Assembly (NCBI GenBank): GCA_020832725.1
Contig: JAFIEC010000097.1
Span: 1 to 5,485, forward strand
DNA length: 5,485 nucleotides
Reading direction: 5' to 3'
From: Paracoccaceae bacterium
Lineage (GTDB): Bacteria > Pseudomonadota > Alphaproteobacteria > Rhodobacterales > Rhodobacteraceae
Each line of letters begins with the position of its first letter. Positions within the stretch are counted from its first letter, which is position 1. This document shows positions 1 through 5,485 of the stretch, piece by piece. Under the pieces are notes generated by a model, which saw only the letters and a list, made by a program, of their open reading frames with translations, had not been told where the DNA came from and did no database searches. Made by a program: the position numbers and the translations under genes.

Positions 1-1299
1 CTGATGATCCTCGACATCTGGCTCAAGGACAGCCGCATCGACGCGATCGACATTCTCAACACCACGCGCCGCCACAACCACGACATTCCCGTGGTCATCA
101 TCTCCGGCCATGGCAACATCGAGAACGCGGTCGCCGCGATCAAGCAGGGGGCCTATGACTTCATCGAGAAGCCCTTCAACATCGACCAGCTTCTGGTGGT
201 GATCGCCCGTGCGATGGAGGCCGGGCGCCTGCGTCGCGAGAATGCATCGCTCCGGGTGCGGGATGTGTCGTCCTCGGTCATGGTGGGGGCCGCGCCCGCG
301 TTCCGGGCCCTGAGGTCCCAGCTCGACAAGGTCACGCGGTCCAACGGGCGGGTGATGCTCACCGGGCCTGCGGGGGCGGGCAAGGATGTGGCCGCGCGCT
401 ATATCCACGCCAATTCCGACCGCGCCCGCGCGCCCTTCGTGTCGGTCAATTCCGCGACCATCTCTCCCGACCGCATGGAAGAGGTTCTGTTCGGGCGCGA
501 GACCTCCGAGCGCGGGGTGGAGCCGGGCCTTCTGGAGCAGGCCCATGGTGGTGTGCTCTTCTTCGACGAGGTGGCGGAGATGCCGCTGGTCACGCAGGCC
601 AAGATCCTGCGGGTTCTGGTAGAGCAGCAGTTCCAGCGTGTGGGCGGGGCCGACCGGGTTCGGGTGAACCTGCGTGTGATTTCGGCCACCAACCGCGATC
701 TCAAGGCCGCGATTGCCGAGGGCCGGTTCCGCGAGGAGCTGTATCACCGCCTCAACGTGGTGCCCATCGAGGTGCCCGCGCTGGAGGCGCGCCGCGAGGA
801 TATCCCGCTGCTGGCACGCCATTTCATCGCCGAGCTGAACCGCTCCCAGGGCCTGCCTGCCCGCCCCCTTGGCCCCGAGGCCGAGGCGATGCTGCAGACC
901 ATGCCGTGGCCCGGCAACCTCCGCCAGCTGCGCAATGTCGTCGAGCGGGTTCTGATTCTGGGCGAGGGGACGGGGCCGATCATGCCCGAGGAGTTGCCGG
1001 CAGCCGAGCCGGGAGAAGGCTCTGGCGGGGCCTCCGGCCTTGCCGCGCAGCTGGCGACCCTGCCCCTGCGCGAGGCGCGGGAGTTGTTCGAGCGGGAATA
1101 TCTGCTGGCCCAGATCAACCGCTTTGGCGGGAACATCTCGCGCACCGCAGCCTTTGTGGGGATGGAACGCTCGGCGCTGCATCGCAAGCTCAAGAGCCTC
1201 GGCGTGGTCACCACCAGCCGTGCCGGGGCCCGGGTGGCCGAATACGGGCCGCGCGACGAGATGGAGGCCGGGAACGACGAGACGCTGGCGCGCGAATGA
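1..1299 (+). CDS. ntrX: Response regulator NtrX, 5'-truncated
   Basis: The reading frame is open from the first base (CTG ATG ATC), so the true start lies upstream; about 48 residues are probably missing. Counting from the Met at position 4, the receiver end shows the phospho-acceptor Asp4 (LDIWL), Ser34 (IISGHG) and Lys56 (EKPF). The AAA+ domain follows: Walker A GPAGAGKD at 121-128, Walker B FFDE at 186-189, sensor I SATNRDL at 227-233, arginine-finger region FREELYHRLN at 242-251 and sensor II GNLRQLRN at 304-311. A Fis-type helix-turn-helix lies near 366-400 (NISRTAAFVG...ALHRKLKSLG). NtrX is the cytoplasmic DNA-binding partner of the membrane kinase NtrY and controls nitrogen, redox and envelope genes in alphaproteobacteria. 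The GAFTGA sigma-54 contact loop is not recognisable: the equivalent stretch reads LFGRETSERGVEPG. NtrC is the main alternative, but the position directly before trkA-trkH-hfq-hflX favours NtrX. Confidence 0.93.
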   Translation: MMILDIWLKDSRIDAIDILNTTRRHNHDIPVVIISGHGNIENAVAAIKQGAYDFIEKPFNIDQLLVVIARAMEAGRLRRENASLRVRDVSSSVMVGAAPAFRALRSQLDKVTRSNGRVMLTGPAGAGKDVAARYIHANSDRARAPFVSVNSATISPDRMEEVLFGRETSERGVEPGLLEQAHGGVLFFDEVAEMPLVTQAKILRVLVEQQFQRVGGADRVRVNLRVISATNRDLKAAIAEGRFREELYHRLNVVPIEVPALEARREDIPLLARHFIAELNRSQGLPARPLGPEAEAMLQTMPWPGNLRQLRNVVERVLILGEGTGPIMPEELPAAEPGEGSGGASGLAAQLATLPLREARELFEREYLLAQINRFGGNISRTAAFVGMERSALHRKLKSLGVVTTSRAGARVAEYGPRDEMEAGNDETLARE

Positions 1300-1356
1300 C
1301 GGCGCAGACCCGCAACGGTGCATCCGCGCCCGGCGGGGCCGATATCGTCGCCGCGC

Positions 1357-1385
1357 TTGACCGGGGCGCGGGCCTGCGTCATCAC
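1357..1385 (+). promoter_or_regulatory. Weak candidate promoter for trkA
   Basis: TTGACC at 1357-1362 matches the sigma-70 -35 consensus at 5 of 6 bases. CATCAC follows at 1380-1385 after a 17-base spacer and matches the -10 consensus at only 3 of 6. The spacing and the place in the gap before trkA are right, but such matches arise by chance, and trkA could equally be read from upstream promoters. Confidence 0.2.
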
Positions 1386-1409
1386 CAATGCTTCCGGGTG
1401 GTCCATTGG
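1385..1409 (+). repeat. Short inverted repeat upstream of trkA
   Basis: CCAATG at 1385-1390 is the exact reverse complement of CATTGG at 1404-1409, with a 13-base loop. It lies about 30 bases before the trkA start and overlaps the 3' end of the weak promoter candidate. It has no trailing T-run, so it is not an intrinsic terminator. It could be an operator or a weak mRNA hairpin, or chance. Confidence 0.3.
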
Positions 1410-1428
1410 CCCGCCCCTCGCAGCCCCC

Positions 1429-1433
1429 AGAGG
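1429..1433 (+). promoter_or_regulatory. Ribosome binding site of trkA
   Basis: AGAGG lies 5 bases before the ATG at 1439. It supports this ATG over the in-frame ATG at 1388, which would add 17 residues (MLPGGPLARPSQPPEAA) ahead of the first Rossmann strand, where the family normally begins. Confidence 0.6.
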
Positions 1434-1438
1434 CGGCC

Positions 1439-2815
1439 ATGAAGATCATAGTCTGCGGCGCGGGGCAGGTGGGCTGGCAGATCGCCCGGCATCTCTCCTC
1501 CGAAAGCAACGACGTCACCATCGTCGACAGCAACCCCGAGCTTGTGCGCCGTGCAACCGAGACGCTGGATGTCTCGGGCGTTGCGGGCTTTGCCTCCTAT
1601 CCCGACGTGCTGACCCGGGCGGGCGCGCGCGATGCCGAGATGATCATCGCCGCAACCCATTCCGACGAGGTCAACATGGTGACCTGCCAGATGGCCCATT
1701 CGGTCTTTTCGGTGCCGCGCAAGATCGCGCGGCTGCGGGCGCGCAGCTATCTCGATGCGATCTATGCCGACCTCTATCGCCGCGACCATCTGCCCATCGA
1801 CGTGGTCATCAGCCCCGAGCGCGAGGTGGCCGAAGCCGCCCTGAAGCGGATCAACTCGCCCAGCACCTTCGACATCTTCGGCTTCTTCGACGGCCGGATG
1901 CAGCTGATCGGCATCGCTCTCGACGGCGATTGCCCGGTGCTCGACACGCCATTGCGGCAGATGACCGAACTGTTCTCCACCCTGCGCGCCATCGTGGTGG
2001 GGGTGCGCCGGGGCGGCACGCTGTTCGCGCCCGAGCCGGGGGACCAGCTGTTCGCGGGAGATCAGGTCTATGTCTTCACCCATGCCGATGACATGTCTCG
2101 GACGCTGGAGATCTTCGGCAAGGTCGCGCGGCGGCCCGAGCGGGTGATCATCGTGGGCGGCGGCAATGTCGGGCTGGCAGTGGCCCGGCGGCTGGAAATC
2201 CGCACCGAGCGCATCCGCGCCAAGGTGATCGAGCGCGATCGTGCCGTGGCGGAACGGGCCGCCGACCTGCTGGAGCGCACGATCGTGCTGAACGGGGACG
2301 GCCTCGACATGGAGATGCTGGAGGAGGCCGGGATCGACCGGGCGGATGCCGTGCTGACCGTCACCAACGACGACAAGACCAACCTGCTGGCTGCCGCCCG
2401 GGCCAAGGCGGCAGGCTGCCCGATGGTGATCAGCCTGATCAACGATCCGACGCTGGCCCCGATGATGGGGCCGCTTGGCATCGATGCCTATGTCAACCCG
2501 CGCGTGACCACCGTCTCCTCGATCCTGCGCCACGTCCGGCTGGCACAGGTCCGCAATGTCTATTCCATCGGCGACGGAGAGGCCGAGGTGATGGAAGTGC
2601 AGGTCTTTCCCTCTTCGCCCATCGCCGGGCGCGCCATCCGCGAGATCGACTTTCCCGAAGGTGTTCTGGTGGGTGCAGTGCGCAAGGGCGACAAGGTGCT
2701 GCGCCCGACCGGCGGCACGCGGCTGGACGAGGGCGATCTGGTGGCGATCTTCGCCTTGTCCAAGGATGTCCCCGCCGTGGAGCGTCTGCTGCAGGTCGGC
2801 AGCGACTATATCTGA
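1439..2815 (+). CDS. trkA: Trk potassium uptake regulator TrkA
   Basis: This 458-residue cytoplasmic protein has the full-length TrkA architecture of two tandem RCK units. RCK1 opens with a Rossmann fold: GAGQVG at 7-12 and the acidic ribose-binding Asp30 in IVDSNPE. RCK2 repeats this with GGGNVG at 240-245 and Glu265 in VIERDR, followed by NGDG at 285-288. Each Rossmann half is followed by an RCK_C-like segment (about 145-215 and 380-455; the latter holds GTRLDEGDLVAIF at 426-438). In this family a TrkA ring binds NAD(H) or ATP/ADP and gates the TrkH channel. Both nucleotide-binding motifs are intact, so the protein looks functional. The start is set by the AGAGG ribosome binding site and by the protein beginning directly with the first strand (MKIIVCGAGQ). 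The stop lies 3 bases before trkH, which points to co-translation with its partner. Confidence 0.95.
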   Translation: MKIIVCGAGQVGWQIARHLSSESNDVTIVDSNPELVRRATETLDVSGVAGFASYPDVLTRAGARDAEMIIAATHSDEVNMVTCQMAHSVFSVPRKIARLRARSYLDAIYADLYRRDHLPIDVVISPEREVAEAALKRINSPSTFDIFGFFDGRMQLIGIALDGDCPVLDTPLRQMTELFSTLRAIVVGVRRGGTLFAPEPGDQLFAGDQVYVFTHADDMSRTLEIFGKVARRPERVIIVGGGNVGLAVARRLEIRTERIRAKVIERDRAVAERAADLLERTIVLNGDGLDMEMLEEAGIDRADAVLTVTNDDKTNLLAAARAKAAGCPMVISLINDPTLAPMMGPLGIDAYVNPRVTTVSSILRHVRLAQVRNVYSIGDGEAEVMEVQVFPSSPIAGRAIREIDFPEGVLVGAVRKGDKVLRPTGGTRLDEGDLVAIFALSKDVPAVERLLQVGSDYI

Positions 2816-2818
2816 GCC

Positions 2819-4333
2819 ATGCAGCAGCTGCGCAACCTGCCGTTCGTCGTGGTGCTGATGGGGCTGGCAGCGGCGGCGATGCTGATTCCGGCGCTGCACG
2901 GAACGCTGGCGGGTGAATGGGCCACAGCGCGCATCTTTGCCTCCAGCGCGGTGCTGTTCGCCATGCTGGTGGGGATTGTCGCCATCGCCACGGCCAACCA
3001 TCGCCCCCGCAACATGGCCCGCAGCCACCTGCTGGCGCTGCTGGCCGCCTATGCGCTGTTGCCGGTGATGCTGGCGGTGCCGCTGTGGCTGTCGCTGGGG
3101 GCGACCTCCTTTCACCGGACCTATTTCGAGATGGTGTCGGCCTTCACCACCACCGGGGCCAGCGCCTATGACGATTTTCCCCGCCGCCTGAACGACACCC
3201 TGCACCTGTGGCGGGCGCTGGTGGGCTGGTTGGGCGGGCTGCTGGTGTGGATCACGGCCATCGCGATCATGGCGCCCATGAACATCGGCGGCTTTGAAAT
3301 CCTGTCGGGGCTGCGCGGGGGACGGCCCGCCCATGGCGCGGGCGGGCGCTATGGCGGCGACGAGGAAGGCGCGCGCCTGCGTCGCCACGCCCGGCAATTC
3401 GCGCCGCTCTATGCCGGGCTGACCCTGCTGGTCTGGATCGCGCTGATGGGTGCGGGTGAGGGTGCGACGCGGGCGCTGATCCTGGCCATGGCAACGCTCT
3501 CGACATCGGGGATCACGGCGCCGGGGGGGCTGCCTGGGGCGGGCTCGGGATGGGCGGGGGAGGTTGTGATCTTTCTCTTTCTGTTCCTCGCCGTGTCCCA
3601 CAGCATCTTTTCGCCGCCGCCGGGCACGCCGTGGCGGGTCATTCTGCGCGAGGACAGGGAGGTGAACCTGGCCCTGATCTGTCTGGTGCTGGTGCCGGCG
3701 GTTCTGTTCGCGCATCACTGGATCGGTGCCGCGCCCATCGAGGATACCGACGATGCCTCTGCGGCGGGCAGGGCACTTTGGGGGATGCTCTTCACCACGC
3801 TGTCGTTTCTGACAACCGCCGGGTTCGAGAGCGCCGACTGGTCAGGCGCGCGGACCTGGTCCGGGGTGCAGGCGTCGGGCCTCATCCTGCTGGGGCTTGC
3901 CCTGATGGGGGGCGGGGTGGCGACCACGGCGGGGGGCATCAAGCTGTTGCGGGTGCACGCGCTGTATCGCCATGGCCTGCAGGAGATGGACCGGCTGGTG
4001 CATCCCTCTGCCATGGGGCGGACCTCGGGGGGGCGGTTTCACCTGCGCGGCGCCTATGTGGCGTGGCTGTTCTTCATGCTGTTTCTGGCGGCGCTGGTGG
4101 CGCTTCTCGCGGTGCTTTCGATGCTCGGGCAACCGTTCGAGAAGGCGCTGATCCTTGCCATCGCCGCGCTGTCCACGACCGGTCCGCTGGCCGGGATCGC
4201 CGGGGAGGTGCCGATCCTCTACGCCTCGCTGGAGGCCCCCGTGCTGTATGTTCTTTCGGCCGGGATGATTCTCGGACGCTTCGAGATGCTGGTTCTGATC
4301 GCCCTCCTGAACCCGGATTTCTGGCGCCCGTGA
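2819..4333 (+). CDS. trkH: Trk potassium channel subunit TrkH
   Basis: This 504-residue inner-membrane protein has the TrkH/KtrB arrangement of repeated helix-pore-helix units. The four selectivity-filter loops are visible: SAFTTTGAS (Gly113), TLSTSG (Gly231), FLTTAGFES (Gly335) and ALSTTGP (Gly455). Strongly hydrophobic segments lie near 8-27, 38-58, 71-93, 130-154, 197-212, 247-263, 284-300, 352-375, 411-437 and 470-497. A glycine-rich segment MGGGVATTAGGIK (363-375) matches the family's gating region, and GRFE (486-489) carries the conserved Arg of the last helix. A charged cytoplasmic loop lies at about 164-193. With TrkA it mediates potassium uptake. The start codon follows the trkA stop as TGAGCCATG with no clear Shine-Dalgarno sequence, so reinitiation after trkA is likely. 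Downstream in-frame ATGs would remove the first helix. KtrB is an alternative name, but the pairing with a two-RCK TrkA favours TrkH. Confidence 0.94.
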   Translation: MQQLRNLPFVVVLMGLAAAAMLIPALHGTLAGEWATARIFASSAVLFAMLVGIVAIATANHRPRNMARSHLLALLAAYALLPVMLAVPLWLSLGATSFHRTYFEMVSAFTTTGASAYDDFPRRLNDTLHLWRALVGWLGGLLVWITAIAIMAPMNIGGFEILSGLRGGRPAHGAGGRYGGDEEGARLRRHARQFAPLYAGLTLLVWIALMGAGEGATRALILAMATLSTSGITAPGGLPGAGSGWAGEVVIFLFLFLAVSHSIFSPPPGTPWRVILREDREVNLALICLVLVPAVLFAHHWIGAAPIEDTDDASAAGRALWGMLFTTLSFLTTAGFESADWSGARTWSGVQASGLILLGLALMGGGVATTAGGIKLLRVHALYRHGLQEMDRLVHPSAMGRTSGGRFHLRGAYVAWLFFMLFLAALVALLAVLSMLGQPFEKALILAIAALSTTGPLAGIAGEVPILYASLEAPVLYVLSAGMILGRFEMLVLIALLNPDFWRP

Positions 4334-4400
4334 CGAAATAGCCGCGTATTTTGCACCTGCAGCATCGCGAGGCGCTGGAAACCCCCCGGGATTTTCGTCA
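4331..4400 (+). repeat. Long-range inverted repeat trkH end to hfq leader
   Basis: TGACGAAA at 4331-4338, whose TGA is the trkH stop, is the exact reverse complement of TTTCGTCA at 4393-4400. The arms are 54 bases apart. The downstream arm abuts the candidate hfq -10 element. It could be a stem at the end of the trkH message or a binding site. There is no T-run after it, so it is not a typical intrinsic terminator. An 8-base match at this distance could also be chance. Confidence 0.35.
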
Positions 4401-4404
4401 TAAT
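4376..4404 (+). promoter_or_regulatory. Candidate promoter of hfq
   Basis: CATAAT at 4399-4404 matches the sigma-70 -10 consensus at 5 of 6 bases. TGGAAA at 4376-4381 gives a 4 of 6 match to the -35 with a 17-base spacer. This is the most AT-rich spot of the gap and would give an hfq leader of roughly 85 bases. The pair does not fit a sigma-54 -24/-12 element. It is a by-eye match only. Confidence 0.35.
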
Positions 4405-4440
4405 CCTACCGACATAACGCCCGGTCAGGGGTCGGAGACG

Positions 4441-4469
4441 CGTGCCGGTCCCGTTTCACGGGTCCCACG
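4441..4469 (+). promoter_or_regulatory. Hairpin in the hfq 5' leader
   Basis: CCCGT (4450-4454) pairs with ACGGG (4458-4462) around a TTC loop. The stem continues past a T-T mismatch (4449/4463) with GG (4447-4448) pairing CC (4464-4465), and past a CC bulge (4445-4446) with CGTG (4441-4444) pairing CACG (4466-4469). It ends 15 bases before the hfq ribosome binding site. The following bases are A-rich, not T-rich, so a terminator is unlikely on the + strand. A leader structure affecting translation or stability of hfq mRNA is the likelier role. Confidence 0.45.
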
Positions 4470-4483
4470 GACGTCGCAGATAA

Positions 4484-4488
4484 AAAGG
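4484..4488 (+). promoter_or_regulatory. Ribosome binding site of hfq, in an A-rich tract
   Basis: AAAGG lies 8 bases before the ATG at 4497, inside an A-rich stretch (ATAAAAAGGCAAAAGCA) that stands out from the GC-rich surroundings. Such A-rich sequence is the kind bound by the distal face of Hfq, so feedback on its own translation is conceivable. Confidence 0.6.
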
Positions 4489-4496
4489 CAAAAGCA

Positions 4497-4736
4497 ATGG
4501 CAGCCGACAAACAGAACCTTCAGGACGCATTTCTGAACACCGTCCGCAAGTCGAAGGTCTCCGTGACGATTTTTCTCATCAATGGCGTGAAGCTTCAGGG
4601 CGTCATTACCTGGTTCGACAATTTCTGCGTGTTGCTGCGCCGGGACGGACAGTCGCAGCTTGTCTACAAGCATGCGATCTCCACTGTGATGCCGTCGCAG
4701 CCGATCTCTCTCTACGAGGGCGATGAAAATTCCTGA
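4497..4736 (+). CDS. hfq: RNA chaperone Hfq
   Basis: This 79-residue Sm-like protein forms a hexameric ring that binds small RNAs and mRNAs and helps them pair. The N-terminal LQDAFLN (8-14) matches the family start, Sm1 covers roughly 21-52 (VTIFLINGVKLQG...FDNF) and Sm2 contains YKHAISTVMP (57-66). Residues that correspond to the E. coli U-binding proximal pocket are present: Gln9, Asp10, Phe43, Tyr57, Lys58 and His59. The rim patch reads RKSK (17-20) where E. coli has RRER, so it carries lysines in place of arginines. The distal-face Tyr25 of E. coli is Phe26 here. The C-terminal tail is short (about 10 residues after the core), as is usual for alphaproteobacterial Hfq. It precedes hflX, as in many proteobacteria. 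Confidence 0.97.
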   Translation: MAADKQNLQDAFLNTVRKSKVSVTIFLINGVKLQGVITWFDNFCVLLRRDGQSQLVYKHAISTVMPSQPISLYEGDENS

Positions 4737-4774
4737 GCATCGCGCAACGTCGTCTGCCCGCCGGATGGTCCGCC

Positions 4775-5485
4775 TTGCCCCTGCACGGTGACGCGGGGAC
4801 AGACGACGGTGCGACACGGGCCGCGCCCACCCGCGCCTATGTGATCCATCCGGTGATCGCGTCCCGGGGCGCGCCACAGCGTGATCCCGGCCTGATGCTG
4901 GAGGAGGGGCTGTCGCTGGCGCGGGCGCTGGAGGCGCTGGACGTCCTTGGCGGCGAGGTGACAAACCTGCGCGCCGTCAGGCCGGGCACGCTGTTCGGCA
5001 AGGGCAAGAGCGCCGAGCTCAAGGAACGGCTGCAGGCGCAGGAGGCCGGGCTGGCTGTGATCGACGGCCCCCTGACACCCGTCCAGCAACGCAACCTCGA
5101 GAAGGAATGGGGGGTCAAGATCCTCGACCGGACCGGGTTGATCCTCGAGATCTTCGCCGCCCGTGCCCGGACGCGCGAGGGTGTGCTGCAGGTGGAACTG
5201 GCGGCGCTGGAATACCAGAAGACGCGGCTCGTGCGCTCCTGGACCCACCTGGAGCGGCAGCGGGGCGGCCTCGGCTTTGTGGGCGGGCCGGGCGAGACCC
5301 AGATCGAGGCTGACCGGCGCGCGCTGAACGAGGCGATCACGCGCATTCGCCGCCAGCTGGCCGGTGTGGTCATGACCCGCACCCTGCACCGCGGCGCCCG
5401 GGCCCGGGTGCCCTATCCGGTGGTGGCGCTGGTGGGCTATACCAACGCCGGCAAATCCACGCTGTTCAACCGGATGACCGGCGCG
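4775..5485 (+). CDS. hflX: Ribosome-associated GTPase HflX, 3'-truncated
   Basis: The frame runs open to the window edge, giving 237 residues of a protein that is usually about 420-450 long. The N-terminal HflX domain spans about 20-150, with LFGKGKSAEL (73-82), VIDGPLTPVQQRNLE (95-109) and KILDRTGLILEIFAARARTREG (115-136, split here as KILDRTGLILEIF then AARARTREG). A helical linker holds RLVRSWTHLERQRGGLG (151-167) and GGPGETQIEADRR (170-182). The GTPase domain starts with the P-loop GYTNAGKST (221-229); the remaining G motifs lie beyond the window. HflX binds the 50S subunit and splits stalled or stress-arrested 70S ribosomes. The frame has a stop at 4724-4726 and no ATG or GTG before the conserved strand AYVIHPV. 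TTG at 4775, 6 bases after GGATGG, is the best start; GTG at 4841 or 4853 would cut into the first strand. The gap to hfq is 38 bases, so the two genes are probably co-transcribed. Confidence 0.92.
   Translation, partial: MPLHGDAGTDDGATRAAPTRAYVIHPVIASRGAPQRDPGLMLEEGLSLARALEALDVLGGEVTNLRAVRPGTLFGKGKSAELKERLQAQEAGLAVIDGPLTPVQQRNLEKEWGVKILDRTGLILEIFAARARTREGVLQVELAALEYQKTRLVRSWTHLERQRGGLGFVGGPGETQIEADRRALNEAITRIRRQLAGVVMTRTLHRGARARVPYPVVALVGYTNAGKSTLFNRMTGA

Larger units (their letters stand above)
1300..1438 (+). other. ntrX-trkA intergenic region
   Basis: No convincing gene lies in these 139 bases. Open frames that cross the stretch are continuations of out-of-frame readings of ntrX and look like products of the high GC content. 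It contains a poor promoter-like pair and a 6-base inverted repeat, listed separately. No U-tract terminator is seen after ntrX, so transcription may run on into trkA. Confidence 0.6.

Noticed and set aside
1388..1438. Upstream ATG as the start of trkA
   Set aside because: The 17 extra residues are proline-rich and precede the first Rossmann strand, where TrkA proteins normally begin. The ATG at 1439 has a better ribosome binding site.
906..1442. Second + strand frame running through the end of ntrX into the gap
   Set aside because: It overlaps the AAA+ sensor II and helix-turn-helix coding region of ntrX in another frame and has an Ala/Gly/Arg-rich translation without domains. It is a shadow of GC bias.
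1382..3718. Very long open frame on the - strand (778 codons) opposite trkA and trkH
   Set aside because: It lies antisense to two clear genes. Its translation is dominated by Gln, His, Arg and Gly in low-complexity order, as expected from the reverse frame of GC-rich codons, and it shows no recognisable domain.
4441..4469. Hairpin as an intrinsic terminator between trkH and hfq
   Set aside because: No T-run follows the stem on the + strand; the bases after it are A-rich and hold the hfq ribosome binding site.
4351..4536. 61-codon + strand frame entering hfq from the leader
   Set aside because: Its start lies in the leader without a ribosome binding site, it overlaps hfq out of frame, and the sequence has no recognisable feature.
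4780..4795. Programmed +1 frameshift at a CGG TGA C site, like that in prfB
   Set aside because: Only the TGA C context resembles the known site. The slippery CTT codon and the internal Shine-Dalgarno sequence are not seen, and a TTG start explains hflX more simply.
4425..4964. - strand open frame across hfq
   Set aside because: It is fully antisense to hfq and its flanks, with Arg/Pro/Ala-rich composition and no domain.
4712..5389. - strand open frames opposite hflX (225 and 181 codons)
   Set aside because: Both are antisense to the conserved HflX N-terminal domain and linker and have no recognisable motifs.
1..5485. Mobile elements, CRISPR arrays, tRNA or rRNA genes, toxin or defence systems
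   Set aside because: I saw no array of direct repeats, transposase motifs, tRNA-like cloverleaf or accessory gene. The window is filled by five conserved housekeeping genes.

Overview
This is an ordinary core-genome stretch from a GC-rich alphaproteobacterium. Its protein sequences and gene order best fit the Rhodobacterales (Rhodobacter/Paracoccus/Roseobacter relatives). All genes lie on the + strand in the order ntrX (3' part) - trkA - trkH - hfq - hflX (5' part). This is the conserved alphaproteobacterial run downstream of the ntrBC-ntrYX nitrogen-regulation cluster. The taxonomic placement is inferred from synteny, base composition and remembered family sequences, not from a database search.

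Layout: positions 1-1299 hold the response regulator NtrX, cut at its 5' end. It has the end of the receiver domain, a full AAA+ domain without a recognisable GAFTGA loop, and a Fis-type helix-turn-helix. A gap of about 140 bases (1300-1438) holds a weak candidate promoter and a short inverted repeat. TrkA (1439-2815) and TrkH (2819-4333) are separated by only 3 bases. Together they form the Trk potassium uptake system: TrkA is the cytoplasmic nucleotide-binding RCK regulator and TrkH the membrane channel subunit. A 163-base gap (4334-4496) carries a candidate promoter, a long-range inverted repeat and a hairpin, and leads into hfq (4497-4736), the Sm-like RNA chaperone. From about 4775 to the window edge runs the N-terminal half of HflX, a ribosome-associated GTPase, which is cut off just after its P-loop. 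It has no ATG or GTG start at a sensible position, and TTG at 4775 is the best choice.

Function: the genes join transcriptional control (NtrX, phosphorylated by NtrY outside the window), potassium homeostasis (TrkAH), post-transcriptional regulation (Hfq) and ribosome rescue (HflX). No intrinsic terminator is visible between genes, so read-through from ntrX or trkA into hflX is possible, with an additional start in front of hfq likely.

Novelty: I found no mobile element, CRISPR array, tRNA, rRNA or new multi-gene system. The points worth a second look are local: the missing sigma-54 contact loop in NtrX, the structured A-rich leader of hfq, and the unclear start of hflX.
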